DNA of 64,000 bases. It comes from Pseudarthrobacter sp. NamB4 (GTDB taxonomy: Bacteria; Actinomycetota; Actinomycetes; Actinomycetales; Micrococcaceae). Under the pieces are notes generated by a model that searched no databases, was not told the DNA's origin, and was given only the letters and a program-made list of their open reading frames with translations. Of this stretch, positions 40,316-49,391 are shown piece by piece. Where the stretch lies: positions 17,003-81,002 of the forward strand of contig NZ_VAHM01000020.1 of the NCBI RefSeq assembly GCF_005796185.1, given 5' to 3'. Position 1 is the first letter of the stretch. Every line of letters begins with the position of its first letter. Made by a program: the position numbers and the translations under genes.

Positions 40316-41497
40316 GTGAAAGCACTGACGTGGCAAGGAAAACGTTCTGTAAGCGTGGAGGAAGTACCGGACCCTGTGATCCAGGAGCCGACGGATGCCA
40401 TTGTCCGCATCACCTCCACGGCGATTTGCGGATCGGACCTGCACCTGTACGAGGTGCTGGGACCGTACATGCACAAGGGCGATGTCATCGGACACGAACC
40501 CATGGGCATCGTGGAGGAAGTGGGCAGCGCAGTCACCAACCTGCGGAAGGGTGACCGGGTGGTCGTTCCCTTCAACATTGCCTGCGGCCACTGCTACATG
40601 TGCTCGCTGGGGCTGCAGTCCCAGTGTGAAACCACCCAGGTTAAGGACAAGGGCTCAGGCGCCGCCCTCTTCGGCTACTCAGAGCTGTATGGTTCTGTGC
40701 CCGGCGGCCAGGCCGAATACCTCCGCGTCCCGCACGCGGATTACGGCCCGGTGAAAGTCGGCACGGAACTTCCGGATGAGCGGTACCTCTTCCTCTCGGA
40801 CATCCTCCCCACCGCATGGCAGGCAGTGGAGTACGCCGACACTCCTGCCGGCGGCACCCTCGCAGTGTTCGGGCTGGGCCCGGTGGGCCAGTTCGCCGGC
40901 AGGATCGGCGTCCAGCGGGGGCTTCGCGTCATCGGCATCGACCCTGTTCCCGAGCGCCGCGAGATGGCTGCGCGGCACGGGGTGGAAGCCCTCGACTACG
41001 GCAAAGACGTGGCGGACGAACTGCGGGAGATGACCGCCGGAAGGGGCCCGGACGCGGTGGTGGACGCCGTCGGCATGGAAGCCCATGGTTCTCCCGCAGC
41101 GGGCTTCGCCCACCAGGCGCTGGGCCTGCTGCCGGACAAGCTGGCGCAAAAGGCCATGGAGACCGCCGGCGTGGACCGGCTGGCGGCGCTGCACACCTCC
41201 ATCGACGCCGTGCGGCGCGGCGGAACGCTCTCCCTGAGCGGCGTGTACGGGGGCCAAGCCAGCCCCATGCCGATGCTCACCATGTTCGACAAGCAACTCC
41301 AGATCCGGATGGGCCAGTGCAATGTTCGGCACTGGATCGATGACCTGATTCCTTTGGTGGAAGACGACGCCGATCCGCTGGGCGTGATGGATCTGGTTAC
41401 CCACCGTTCGGGACTGGAAGGGGCGCCCGCCCTGTACGAGAAGTTCCAGAAAAAAGAGGACGGCTGCATCAAGGTGGTCCTGAACCCCGGCGCCTGA
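40316..41497 (+). CDS. Zinc-dependent dehydrogenase, formaldehyde-dehydrogenase-like
   Basis: The 393-residue medium-chain dehydrogenase has catalytic zinc residues in AICGSDLHLYE and GHEPMGIV, a structural zinc lobe CGHCYMCSLGLQSQC and the Rossmann motif FGLGPVGQFAGRIGVQRGLR. An insertion (LGLLPDKLAQKAMETAG) and overall length match glutathione-independent formaldehyde dehydrogenase-like proteins. I use GTG at 40316, with AAAGG upstream. The true substrate could be another aldehyde or alcohol. It is convergent with the serine-hydrolase lipoprotein. Confidence 0.9.
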   Translation: MKALTWQGKRSVSVEEVPDPVIQEPTDAIVRITSTAICGSDLHLYEVLGPYMHKGDVIGHEPMGIVEEVGSAVTNLRKGDRVVVPFNIACGHCYMCSLGLQSQCETTQVKDKGSGAALFGYSELYGSVPGGQAEYLRVPHADYGPVKVGTELPDERYLFLSDILPTAWQAVEYADTPAGGTLAVFGLGPVGQFAGRIGVQRGLRVIGIDPVPERREMAARHGVEALDYGKDVADELREMTAGRGPDAVVDAVGMEAHGSPAAGFAHQALGLLPDKLAQKAMETAGVDRLAALHTSIDAVRRGGTLSLSGVYGGQASPMPMLTMFDKQLQIRMGQCNVRHWIDDLIPLVEDDADPLGVMDLVTHRSGLEGAPALYEKFQKKEDGCIKVVLNPGA

Positions 41498-41510
41498 CTC
41501 CCGAGTTAAT

Positions 41511-42653
41511 TCAGCACAGGCTGTTCATCGCCTCCTGCGCCACCTCCTGCATCTCGTAAATCAATGGGTTCAACTCCAGGGTGGGTGGTGCGGGCGGGTA
41601 AGCGACCGTCATGGCGATTTGCTTGCTGCCGTCCTCGCTGGTCATGGCCACGGTTCCATAGCCGTCCACATCGCCGGGGAGTCCATAGTAAAAGCGGTTG
41701 GTGCAGGTGTTGTTCCAGCGCCGCAGGGCAAAGCCGTAATACTGCGAGTATCCCCCCTTCATGGCCGTCACTGTGTCCGGTGCCAGCAGCCTGCCCTGGA
41801 GCAGCGCCGCGTAGAACGTGTTCACTTCCTCAACCGTGGACACGGCTCCGTTGGAGGGGGCCTCGGCCAACCAGGCCGGCATGCCGGCATCCTGCCTCAT
41901 GCCTTCGACGGTGATGTATCCGTGAATCATGGCCGTGGGCGGGGAGCCCCCCAGCCTGGTTGTTGCCAGGCGAAGGGGACCGGCGATATCCGCGGCCAGG
42001 ACCGTAGCAAGGTCCTGGCCGCGGAGCCGCTCAACAATCAGGGCAAGAGCCGCGTAGTTCGAGCGGGAGTAGTCAAAGATCCGTGCCAGCCGCCCGTCCC
42101 AGGGAACGGTGCCAGCGAGGGCCAACTGCTCTTCGAGGCTGAGCGGCCGGTTCATCCTCTCCACCCAGCGTCCCGATGCCAGCAGGGGGACGGTGAAGTC
42201 GGGGATTCCTGATTCGTGCGTCAGCAGCTGCCGGACAGTGAGGGGCCCAGGCGGCTGCAGGAGTGTACCGAACTCAGGCAAATAGGCGCTGACCTGGCCG
42301 TCCAGGTCCAGTCTGCCCTCTTCCACCAGCTTCATCACGGAAACGGCCACCATGGACTCAGTGATGGTGCCGACGTGGACGGGATCGGCAACCGTGGCGG
42401 ACTCCCCGGACTCCAGGCTCCGTATGCCGGCCGCGTGCGTCCAGGCCTCACCCCTGTTCCGGACCGAGACCACGATTGCAGGGGCACCTTCCTCCACCAT
42501 CCGGGCACTGAAGTTCTCCAGGAGGGCGAACGCGGCAGGCTCGTCCGGTTCCGGCGGTGGCGGCTCCCCGGTGCACCCGACGGCGGCCGCCAGCAGGGCC
42601 GCGCACAGGGCGGCCGTAATCCGCTTCCTCCCGCAGCCACGCCGCCTGCCCAT
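41511..42653 (-). CDS. Beta-lactamase-fold serine hydrolase homologue (lipoprotein) lacking the active-site motifs
   Basis: The 380-residue protein has a basic signal peptide ending in a lipobox-like AAVGC (Cys27) and a class C beta-lactamase/DD-peptidase-like fold (about 40-360), shown by KLVEEGRLDLDGQVSAYLPE, RQLLTHESGI and YYGLPGDVDGYGTVAM. At the SxxK site this protein has GTITES (Thr96, Glu99), and the YxN motif reads YSR (197). The usual histidine-containing third motif is also absent. Catalysis by the classic mechanism is therefore unlikely; a ligand-binding role is possible. The ATG at 42653 has GGGGAG about 10 nt upstream. Confidence 0.85.
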   Translation of the reverse strand: MGRRRGCGRKRITAALCAALLAAAVGCTGEPPPPEPDEPAAFALLENFSARMVEEGAPAIVVSVRNRGEAWTHAAGIRSLESGESATVADPVHVGTITESMVAVSVMKLVEEGRLDLDGQVSAYLPEFGTLLQPPGPLTVRQLLTHESGIPDFTVPLLASGRWVERMNRPLSLEEQLALAGTVPWDGRLARIFDYSRSNYAALALIVERLRGQDLATVLAADIAGPLRLATTRLGGSPPTAMIHGYITVEGMRQDAGMPAWLAEAPSNGAVSTVEEVNTFYAALLQGRLLAPDTVTAMKGGYSQYYGFALRRWNNTCTNRFYYGLPGDVDGYGTVAMTSEDGSKQIAMTVAYPPAPPTLELNPLIYEMQEVAQEAMNSLC

Positions 42654-42743
42654 GGAATCAATTCTCCCCAACCAACTTGCAGTTGACGTCGGAAAACGGG
42701 TTTTGAAGACGATTTTTTGCGGGTCGGTTGTGTGGGGCGGGCG

Positions 42744-43556
42744 TTAGGTGAGGCGCACCTGGCGGTTCATGTCCTTGTAGAGCAGGTAGCGGAACTCGCC
42801 AGGGCCGCCGGCGTAGCAGGCCTGCGGGCAGAAGGCTCGCAGCCACATGAAGTCGCCGGCTTCCACCTCCACCCAGTCGTTGTTCAGCAGGTACATGGCC
42901 TTGCCCTCCAGGACGTACAGGCCGTGCTCCATCACGTGGGTTTCCGGGAACGGGATGACGCCGCCGGGCTGGAACGTCACGATGTTCACCTGCATGTCGT
43001 GGGCCAGATCATTGGAGTCCGTGAAGCGGGTGGTCTTCCAGACGTCGTTGGTGTCCGGCATCGACGTAGGTTCCACGTCCTTTTCGTTGGTGACGAAGGA
43101 CTTGGCCTCGTACCCTTCCAGACGTTCATAGGCTTTGCGGATCCAATGGAAGGACACGATGTCGTCCGAAACATTCTCCAGGCCCCACTGCGCACCGGCG
43201 GCCAGGTAGGCGTAGCCGCCCTCCTCGAGCTGGTGCAGTTCGCCGTCCAGGGTGAGGTTGACCGTGCCCTTGGTAACGAAGACCACGCCTTCCACGCCGG
43301 CCTCGAACTCGGCTTTGGGGGCAGCGCCGCCCGGGCCGATCTCCACGATCAGCTGCGAGAACGTGGTGGCGAAGCCCGAAATGGGGCGGGCGATGATCCA
43401 GGAGCGGGTGTTTGAAAAGCCCGGAAGATTGGACGTGACGATGTCCGTCATGACGCCCTTGGGGATCACTGTGTACGCCTCGGTGACGATGGCGCGCTCG
43501 GTGGTGAGGTGGGTCTGCGGCGGCAGGCCGCCTTCGGGGTAGTAGTACTTGCCCAT
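42744..43556 (-). CDS. allE: (S)-Ureidoglycine aminohydrolase, bicupin
   Basis: The 270-residue protein has two cupin domains and matches the ureidoglycine aminohydrolase family: GKYYYPEGGLPPQTHLTTER, IVEIGPGGAAPKAEFEAGVE (first cupin) and VTFQPGGVIPFPETHVMEHG with LYVLEGKAMYLLNNDWVEVE (second, metal-binding). The enzyme releases ammonia from (S)-ureidoglycine to give (S)-ureidoglycolate in the cytoplasm, using Mn2+. It is the last gene of the malic enzyme-malate synthase-DUF6986 operon, 16 nt after the lyase stop. That placement links the pathway's glyoxylate output to its assimilation. Confidence 0.9.
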   Translation of the reverse strand: MGKYYYPEGGLPPQTHLTTERAIVTEAYTVIPKGVMTDIVTSNLPGFSNTRSWIIARPISGFATTFSQLIVEIGPGGAAPKAEFEAGVEGVVFVTKGTVNLTLDGELHQLEEGGYAYLAAGAQWGLENVSDDIVSFHWIRKAYERLEGYEAKSFVTNEKDVEPTSMPDTNDVWKTTRFTDSNDLAHDMQVNIVTFQPGGVIPFPETHVMEHGLYVLEGKAMYLLNNDWVEVEAGDFMWLRAFCPQACYAGGPGEFRYLLYKDMNRQVRLT

Positions 43557-43572
43557 GAAAGGGATCCTTTGC

Positions 43573-44850
43573 TTAGGAGTTGGAGGTTGCGGCGAGTCGC
43601 GGGTGCGCCAGTGCAGTGAGCTGGGGAATTCCGACGCCGGCAAGCGCCTGGACCTCATGGGCACCAACAGCGCCGCACTGGACGCCGCGGAGGACGAAGG
43701 CGGCCAGCGCACGGGCCGTGGCGGGTTCGTCCATGACGCCGCCTTCCGTCTGTTCAACGTAGTTCCGCAGGCGTGCCGCGGCGGCGGGCAGGCCCTGCCG
43801 ATAGAAGGCGTAGGTGGCGGCGAAGCGGCTCGGAAGCTGGGCCGGGTGCAGGTCCCAGCCCTGGTAGTAGCCCCGTTCCAGTGAACGCTGCACCAACCGG
43901 CCATGAAGCCGCCAGGCGTTCTCCACGTTGGCGCCTACAGGAATGATGTTGGTGGAACCGTCAGACAGCCTGATGCCGGTTCCAGCCACGGCCAGCTGCA
44001 TGACTTCCTTGGCGAAGTCAGCCACCGGATGCTCCATGGACTGGTGCTCAGCCGCGATTTGCAGCGAAGCAGAGTAGTCGTACGTGCCATAGTGCAGGGC
44101 ACTGATCCGGCCGGGAACCGCGTGCGGCAGCTGTGCCACGGGGGAGGAACCGTCCGGTCCCAAAATGAGCTGCGGCGTCTCAACCTGGACCTCGAACCGG
44201 AGGCGCCCGGCGGGCAGCGAGTGGATTTCCTCCAGCCGGGACACCGCATAGCCCATTGCCTGTACCTGGGCCACCGTGGTCACCTTGGGGAGCGTGAGGA
44301 CAAGCCCCTGCGGCAGTTCCCCCGCCTCGGCCAGCCCCGAGACGAACAGATCCAGCGTCCGGAGTCCGCGGGCCCGCGTGGCGGATTCGAAGCACTTGAA
44401 GCGGATTCCGATGAAGGGGGGAGCTGTGCCGGCAGCAACGGCCTCGGCTACTTGGCGGGCGGCAGTGCAGGCATCTGAGTCCTCCGCTTCGTCCCCGCGG
44501 TCGCCGTAGCCGTCTTCGAAGTCCAGCCGGAGGTCCTCAATCGGTTCCTGCCGGAGCTTGTCCGCTACCCGGGAGGCAACCGCTGCGCTCAGGGAGAGCG
44601 GCTGCTCCAGCAACCAGCCCAGCCTCTCCAGGCCGCCGTGAGCCTCAGCGGTTGCCAGCGCCTGGGCGCCCCAGTCAGCAGCCAACGACGGCGTGAACCG
44701 GTCCGCCGGCACGTACACCGTGTGGACGGGCTGACGGGAGCCGTCGTCGCCCGGGTAGTTCCGCTCCAGCAGCCGGTCCGTGGCGGCCAGCTGCCCGTCG
44801 ATGTTGGCAAGGTCCCCGGCAGACAGCGAGGGTTTGGGTGAAGCTGCCAT
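43573..44850 (-). CDS. DUF6986 protein, HpcH/HpaI aldolase/citrate lyase superfamily
   Basis: The 425-residue protein belongs to the aldolase/citrate lyase-like TIM-barrel group: LRLDFEDGYGDRGDEAEDSD resembles the acidic metal-binding loop, FEVQVETPQLILGPDGSSPV the C-terminal barrel strand, and RISALHYGTYDYSASLQIAA another signature. Relatives cleave or form C-C bonds with 2-oxoacids or glyoxylate. The reaction here is not known. It is separated by 3 nt from malate synthase and 16 nt from AllE, so it must act in purine-derived glyoxylate metabolism; a ureidoglycolate- or glyoxylate-processing role is inferred. Confidence 0.85.
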   Translation of the reverse strand: MAASPKPSLSAGDLANIDGQLAATDRLLERNYPGDDGSRQPVHTVYVPADRFTPSLAADWGAQALATAEAHGGLERLGWLLEQPLSLSAAVASRVADKLRQEPIEDLRLDFEDGYGDRGDEAEDSDACTAARQVAEAVAAGTAPPFIGIRFKCFESATRARGLRTLDLFVSGLAEAGELPQGLVLTLPKVTTVAQVQAMGYAVSRLEEIHSLPAGRLRFEVQVETPQLILGPDGSSPVAQLPHAVPGRISALHYGTYDYSASLQIAAEHQSMEHPVADFAKEVMQLAVAGTGIRLSDGSTNIIPVGANVENAWRLHGRLVQRSLERGYYQGWDLHPAQLPSRFAATYAFYRQGLPAAAARLRNYVEQTEGGVMDEPATARALAAFVLRGVQCGAVGAHEVQALAGVGIPQLTALAHPRLAATSNS

Positions 44851-44853
44851 GCC

Positions 44854-46452
44854 TCAGCCCACCAGTTCGTAGGCGGGGGTGGTAAGGAAGTCGGTGTAGT
44901 CCTCGGACAGGCAGATGTCAGCGATCAGTTCGCTGGCCGGCTGGTAGTAGCGGCGGAAGGCCTCGTCACCGAACTCGGTGCGGAGCCGCTCTGTCTCCTC
45001 GCCCAGGATCCGTTCCACCAGTTCGCGGGTGACAGTGTTGCCGGTGTCCGCGAGGACGGACTTGTTGCGGATCTGCTGCCATACCTGCGAGCGGGAGATC
45101 TCGGCGGTGGCCGCGTCCTCCATCAGGTTGTGAATGGCCACCGCACCGTTGCCGGACAGCCAAACAGCAGTGTAGGCAACGGCGACATAGAGGTTCAGCC
45201 GCAGCCCGGCTTCGGTCACCTGTCCGTCTGCCGAGGAGACGTCCAGCAGCTGTTCGGCAGTGACGTTGACCTCCGGGCGCTGCCTGTCCACCTGGTTCGG
45301 CTTGCCGCCCAGCACCGAGTCGAAAACTTCGCGGCAGGTGGCCACCAGGTCCGGGTGCGCAACCCAGGAACCGTCGAAGCCGTCGTTCGCCTCGCGGGTC
45401 TTGTCCGCGCGGACCTTTTCGAACGCCGCCTCGGTCACTTCCGGGTGCCGCCGGTTCGGAATGACGGCCGCCATGCCACCCATGGCGAAGGCACCGCGCT
45501 TGTGGCAGGTTTTCACCAGCAGTTCGGTGTAGGCGCGCATGAACGGCGCAGTCATGGCAACGGAAGCGCGGTCCGGCAGGACAAACTCCTCGCCGCCGTC
45601 CCGGAAGTACTTGATGATGCTGAACAGGTAGTCCCAGCGGCCGGCGTTCAGGCCGGAGGCGTGGTCCCTCAGTTCGTACAGAATCTCGTCCATCTCAAAG
45701 GCGGCCGGAATGGTCTCGATGAGGACAGTGGCCCGGATGGTGCCCTGCGGCAGGCCAAGGTAGTCCTGGGCAAAGACGAAAACATCGTTCCAGAGCCGTG
45801 CTTCAAGGTGGCTTTCCATCTTGGGCAGGTAGTAGTAGGGACCCTGTCCGTTCTGCACCAGCTGCTTGGCGATGTGGAAGAAGTGCAGGCCGAAGTCCAC
45901 CAGGGCACCTACGGCCGGTTCGCCGTCGAGCAGCAGGTGCTTTTCCTGCATGTGCCAGCCGCGGGGGCGGGCCACCACGACGGCGAGCGGCGCGTCAGTG
46001 CGGAGCCGGTACTCCTTGCCCTCGTCCGAGGTGTAGCTGAGGGTGCCCCGGGCGGCGTCGCGGAGGTTGAGGATGGCGTCAATGACGTTGCCCCACGTGG
46101 GCGTGCTGGCATCCTCGAGGTCCGCGAGCCACACCTTGGCGCCGGAGTTCAGTGCGTTAATGGCCATCTTTGCCGGTGAGGCCGGCCCGGTCATCTCGAC
46201 CCTGCGGTCCTGCAAAGCTGCAGGCGCGGGCGCAACTTTCCAGTCGCCGTCGCGCACGTCCCTGGTCTCCGGCAGGAAGTCCAGCTTGCCTGTCTCCGCC
46301 ACGCGTTGCCGCTTGGCGGCGCGGGCCTGCAGGAGTTCGTTGCGGGTGCCGGCAAAGCGGTTGTGCAGTTCCTCCACGAAGGCCAGTGCCTTGGGCGTGA
46401 GGATTTCCTCCGCGCGGTCGATGGGCCGGGGGTCTGTGACAGTGATGGCCAT
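44854..46452 (-). CDS. aceB: Malate synthase A
   Basis: The 532-residue enzyme condenses glyoxylate with acetyl-CoA to malate. Characteristic segments are GPASPAKMAINALNSGAKVW with LADLEDASTPTWGN, RPRGWHMQEKHLLLDGE, EARLWNDVFVFAQDYLGLPQ and NAGRWDYLFSIIKYF; the last carries the catalytic-site region typical of the A isoform. Length fits isoform A, not the longer G type. It lies between malic enzyme (37-nt gap) and the DUF6986 gene (3-nt gap). Placement in a purine operon without isocitrate lyase indicates use on allantoin-derived glyoxylate rather than acetate. Confidence 0.95.
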   Translation of the reverse strand: MAITVTDPRPIDRAEEILTPKALAFVEELHNRFAGTRNELLQARAAKRQRVAETGKLDFLPETRDVRDGDWKVAPAPAALQDRRVEMTGPASPAKMAINALNSGAKVWLADLEDASTPTWGNVIDAILNLRDAARGTLSYTSDEGKEYRLRTDAPLAVVVARPRGWHMQEKHLLLDGEPAVGALVDFGLHFFHIAKQLVQNGQGPYYYLPKMESHLEARLWNDVFVFAQDYLGLPQGTIRATVLIETIPAAFEMDEILYELRDHASGLNAGRWDYLFSIIKYFRDGGEEFVLPDRASVAMTAPFMRAYTELLVKTCHKRGAFAMGGMAAVIPNRRHPEVTEAAFEKVRADKTREANDGFDGSWVAHPDLVATCREVFDSVLGGKPNQVDRQRPEVNVTAEQLLDVSSADGQVTEAGLRLNLYVAVAYTAVWLSGNGAVAIHNLMEDAATAEISRSQVWQQIRNKSVLADTGNTVTRELVERILGEETERLRTEFGDEAFRRYYQPASELIADICLSEDYTDFLTTPAYELVG

Positions 46453-46489
46453 TTCTGGTCCTTTCCTTGTGCTGAAGTCAGGCGGTGAA

Positions 46490-47935
46490 TCAGGCGCTGG
46501 CCAGGGCTGCTTCGGGCTCCGCAGCTACCGGTGCAGCCGCCGTTGCCACGCTGGCGGCGTGGGCAGCAGCTGCAACAGCGGACGCAACATCGGCTGCCAC
46601 ATGGGGATCGAAGACGCTGGGGATAATGTAGCTGGCATTGAGCTCATCGTCAGCCACCCGGCTGGCGATCGCCTCCGCGGCGGCCACCAGCATCTCCGGG
46701 GTGATGTCCGAGGCCCCGGCGTCGAGCAGACCGCGGAAGAAGCCCGGGAAAGCCAGCACGTTGTTGATCTGATTGGGGAAGTCGCTGCGGCCCGTGGCTA
46801 CGACGGCGGCGTGCTTCGACGCGATGACGGGATCAATTTCCGGCGTGGGGTTGGCCATGGCGAACACGATGGCGTTCGGCGCCATGGCTGCCACCTGTTC
46901 CTCGCCGATGACGTGCGGGGCGCTGACGCCGATGAAGACGTCCGCGCCGACGAGGGCCTCGTGCAGGGTGCCGGCGAAGCCTTCCTCGTTGGTGTTGGCT
47001 GCGATCCAGCTGCGGTGCTCGTCGCCGTACTCCTCACCGGAGTGGATGGCGCCGGAGCGGCCGGCGGCGATGATATGCCGCGCGCCCTGGGCCTTTAGGA
47101 GCTGGATGATGGCCGAGCCGGCGGCTCCGACGCCCGAGACCACGATCTTTACTTCCTCAAGCTTCTTGCCCACCACGCGCAGTGCGTTCACCAGGGCGGC
47201 GAGCGTGACGATGGCGGTGCCGTGCTGGTCATCATGGAATACCGGGATGTCCAGTTCCTCTCGGAGCCGGTTTTCGATTTCAAAGCAGCGCGGGGCTGCG
47301 ATGTCCTCAAGATTGACGCCGCCATACACCGGGGCCAGTGCCTTGACGATCCTGATGATCTCTTCCGTGTCCTGGGTATCCAGGCAGACGGGCCAGGCGT
47401 CCACGTTGGCGAACTGCTTGAACAGTGCGGCCTTGCCCTCCATCACGGGAAGCGCGGCGGCTGGGCCGATGTTGCCAAGGCCCAGTACGGCCGAGCCATC
47501 GGTGACGACCGCGATGGTGTTGCGTTTGACAGTCAGATTGCGGGCGGCTGCGGGGTCCTCGGCGATGGCGAGGCAGACGCGGGCGACGCCGGGCGTGTAG
47601 GCGCGGGAAAGATCGTCACGGTTGCGCAGGGCTACCTTGGGGACGACTTCCAGCTTGCCGCCCAGGTGCATTAGGAAGGTGCGGTCGGAGACGTGCTGGA
47701 CCTTGACGCCGTCGAGCGCGTTGAGGGCGTCCTTGACCCGGCCCGCGTGTTCATCGTCCGTGGTGTTGCAGGTTACGTCCACCACCAGGGTCTCGTGGTG
47801 GGATTCGCTGACATCCAGTGCAGTGATGGCTGCGCCTGCGGCGCCGACTGCGGCAGCCAGTTCGCTGGTGGCGCTGAAGCTCGAGGGTGCTTCCACGCGC
47901 AGGGTGATCGAATTTCCGGGGCTGGGGTTCGCCAT
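46490..47935 (-). CDS. NAD(P)-dependent malic enzyme with N-terminal ACT-like domain
   Basis: The 481-residue protein has an ACT-like regulatory domain (about 10-85), then the malic enzyme domain with YTPGVARVCLAIAEDPAAAR, PVFHDDQHGTAIVTLAAL and a Rossmann GVGAAGSAIIQLLKAQGARH. It converts malate to pyruvate and CO2 and so completes conversion of purine-derived glyoxylate to pyruvate with malate synthase. The start at 47935 has AGGAGGAC at ideal spacing; an in-frame upstream start at 47977 has none. The C-terminal 30 residues are an alanine-rich tail. It is the first gene of a four-gene operon, divergent from the IclR regulator. Confidence 0.94.
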   Translation of the reverse strand: MANPSPGNSITLRVEAPSSFSATSELAAAVGAAGAAITALDVSESHHETLVVDVTCNTTDDEHAGRVKDALNALDGVKVQHVSDRTFLMHLGGKLEVVPKVALRNRDDLSRAYTPGVARVCLAIAEDPAAARNLTVKRNTIAVVTDGSAVLGLGNIGPAAALPVMEGKAALFKQFANVDAWPVCLDTQDTEEIIRIVKALAPVYGGVNLEDIAAPRCFEIENRLREELDIPVFHDDQHGTAIVTLAALVNALRVVGKKLEEVKIVVSGVGAAGSAIIQLLKAQGARHIIAAGRSGAIHSGEEYGDEHRSWIAANTNEEGFAGTLHEALVGADVFIGVSAPHVIGEEQVAAMAPNAIVFAMANPTPEIDPVIASKHAAVVATGRSDFPNQINNVLAFPGFFRGLLDAGASDITPEMLVAAAEAIASRVADDELNASYIIPSVFDPHVAADVASAVAAAAHAASVATAAAPVAAEPEAALASA

Positions 47936-48157
47936 TGAATGTCCTCCTGTTAGGCCCGGGGCCGGGCGTCTGCTCAATTAAAACCTTTTCGTATTATGGA
48001 TATTATTATCTGCAAGATGGAAATACAACCCTTCAAAATAAGACTGCCTTGCGTGCATCGCGGTCTCTGCGGCGGTGCTGTATGTTGGGTGTTCTAAGCA
48101 ACTCTTTTCACGATGCGGATAAGAGTTGTCGGATTCCGAGCCGTAGGAGACAACGGA

Positions 48158-48913
48158 ATGGCAGAAAAAGCGCCGGGCGGCGTGCAGTCGGTGGAGCGCG
48201 TCTTCGAACTGCTGGAGCTCATCACGGACGCCGGCGGCGACGTCACGCTCAGCGAGCTTTCCTCATCCACGGACCTGCCCCTGCCCACCATCCACCGCCT
48301 GCTGCGGACCCTGGTGTCGCTTGGCTATATCCGGCAGCTGCCGAACCGGCGGTATGCCCTGGGTCCGCGGCTCATCCGGCTGGGCGAAGGTGCGAACAAA
48401 CAGCTGGGCGCCGTGGCCCGGCCGCAGTTGAAAACGCTCGTGGACAGGCTTGGAGAGACCTCCAACATGGCCGTGCTGGATTCGGACATGGTCATTTATG
48501 TTGCGCAGGTACCGTCGCTGCACTCGATGCGCATGTTCACTGAGGTGGGCCGGCGCGCCCACATGCATGACACCGGCGTGGGCAAGGCCATCCTGGCCCA
48601 GCTGGACGATGACACCGTGCGCGGCATAGTTGCACGCACCGGGATGCCAACCCCCACACCCAGGAGCATCGGTGATGTGGACGACCTCCTGGCGGACCTC
48701 AAGCTCATCCGGGAACGGGGCTACTCTATTGACGAGGAGGAGCAGGAGCTCGGCGTGCGCTGCTTTGCCATGGCGGTGCCGGATGCGCCCACGCCCGCCG
48801 CGATTTCCGTGTCCGGGCCGGTTTCCCGCGTTGACGAGCACTTCGCTGACAAAGCCGTGCCCGTCCTGCGCGAAGCAGCCGAGGCCATCTCGCTGGAGCT
48901 CAACCGCACCTGA
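48158..48913 (+). CDS. IclR-family regulator (AllR-like)
   Basis: The 251-residue protein has a winged helix (about 8-70: QSVERVFELLELITDAGGDV with LPLPTIHRLLRTLVSLGYI) and an effector-binding domain (about 80-245: GETSNMAVLDSDMVIYVAQV, HMHDTGVGKAILAQL and VRCFAMAVPDAPTPAAISVS). AllR of enterobacteria senses glyoxylate and represses allantoin genes; similar control here is plausible because the regulator is divergent from the malic enzyme-malate synthase-AllE operon and 3 kb from uricase. AGGAG precedes the ATG. An IclR-type palindrome lies in front of uricase. Confidence 0.9.
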   Translation: MAEKAPGGVQSVERVFELLELITDAGGDVTLSELSSSTDLPLPTIHRLLRTLVSLGYIRQLPNRRYALGPRLIRLGEGANKQLGAVARPQLKTLVDRLGETSNMAVLDSDMVIYVAQVPSLHSMRMFTEVGRRAHMHDTGVGKAILAQLDDDTVRGIVARTGMPTPTPRSIGDVDDLLADLKLIRERGYSIDEEEQELGVRCFAMAVPDAPTPAAISVSGPVSRVDEHFADKAVPVLREAAEAISLELNRT

Positions 48914-49070
48914 CCCGCCGGGCGTACCGCTGTCGTTCCAGCTCTGGCAGGCCCTGCCCCCGGCAGGCCTGTTCCGGGCGCCGAATGGCGGCGGAAAATG
49001 TCGTTGACCGGTTGATGGAGCAGGCGTAGCATCGGCCCATCCATTGGAATCAACCCTTGGGAGTGCTGTC

Positions 49071-49319
49071 ATGGCAACCTTCATGGATGTGCATCACAAT
49101 ATGGTCGGTATCACCGCAGAGCAATTGCACGCCGCGCATGACGCGGATCTGGCAATCCAGGCGGACGAGCAGGTTGACTTCAAACAAGCCTGGGCGGATC
49201 CCGAATCCGGCCTGGTCTATTGCCTGTCCGAAGCTCCGTCTGCAGACGCCGTAAAACGGATCCACGAGCGGGCCGGCCATCCGGCGGATGAAATTCATCC
49301 CGTGCCCCTGATGGTATAA
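49071..49319 (+). CDS. DUF4242 (SCO4226-like) small protein
   Basis: The 82-residue ferredoxin-like-fold protein reads MATFMDVHHNMVGITAEQLH, GLVYCLSEAPSADAVKRIHE and AGHPADEIHPVPLMV. It matches the DUF4242 family; the Streptomyces member SCO4226 binds nickel. Histidines at the start (DVHHNM) and the cysteine (VYCLSEAP) are in positions compatible with metal binding. GGGAG lies 8 nt upstream of the ATG. A strong terminator separates it from the convergent permease. Confidence 0.85.
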   Translation: MATFMDVHHNMVGITAEQLHAAHDADLAIQADEQVDFKQAWADPESGLVYCLSEAPSADAVKRIHERAGHPADEIHPVPLMV

Positions 49320-49335
49320 GTATCCGGCAATAACA

Positions 49336-49380
49336 ACAGTTCACCGCAGTGTTCCTTTTGGGACCACTGCGGTGAACTGT
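49336..49380. terminator. Bidirectional terminator between convergent genes
   Basis: A perfect 16-bp stem (arms ACAGTTCACCGCAGTG and complement) with a 13-nt loop containing CCTTTT lies between the DUF4242 and permease stops. Confidence 0.85.
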
Positions 49381-49391
49381 CTTTGTACTTC

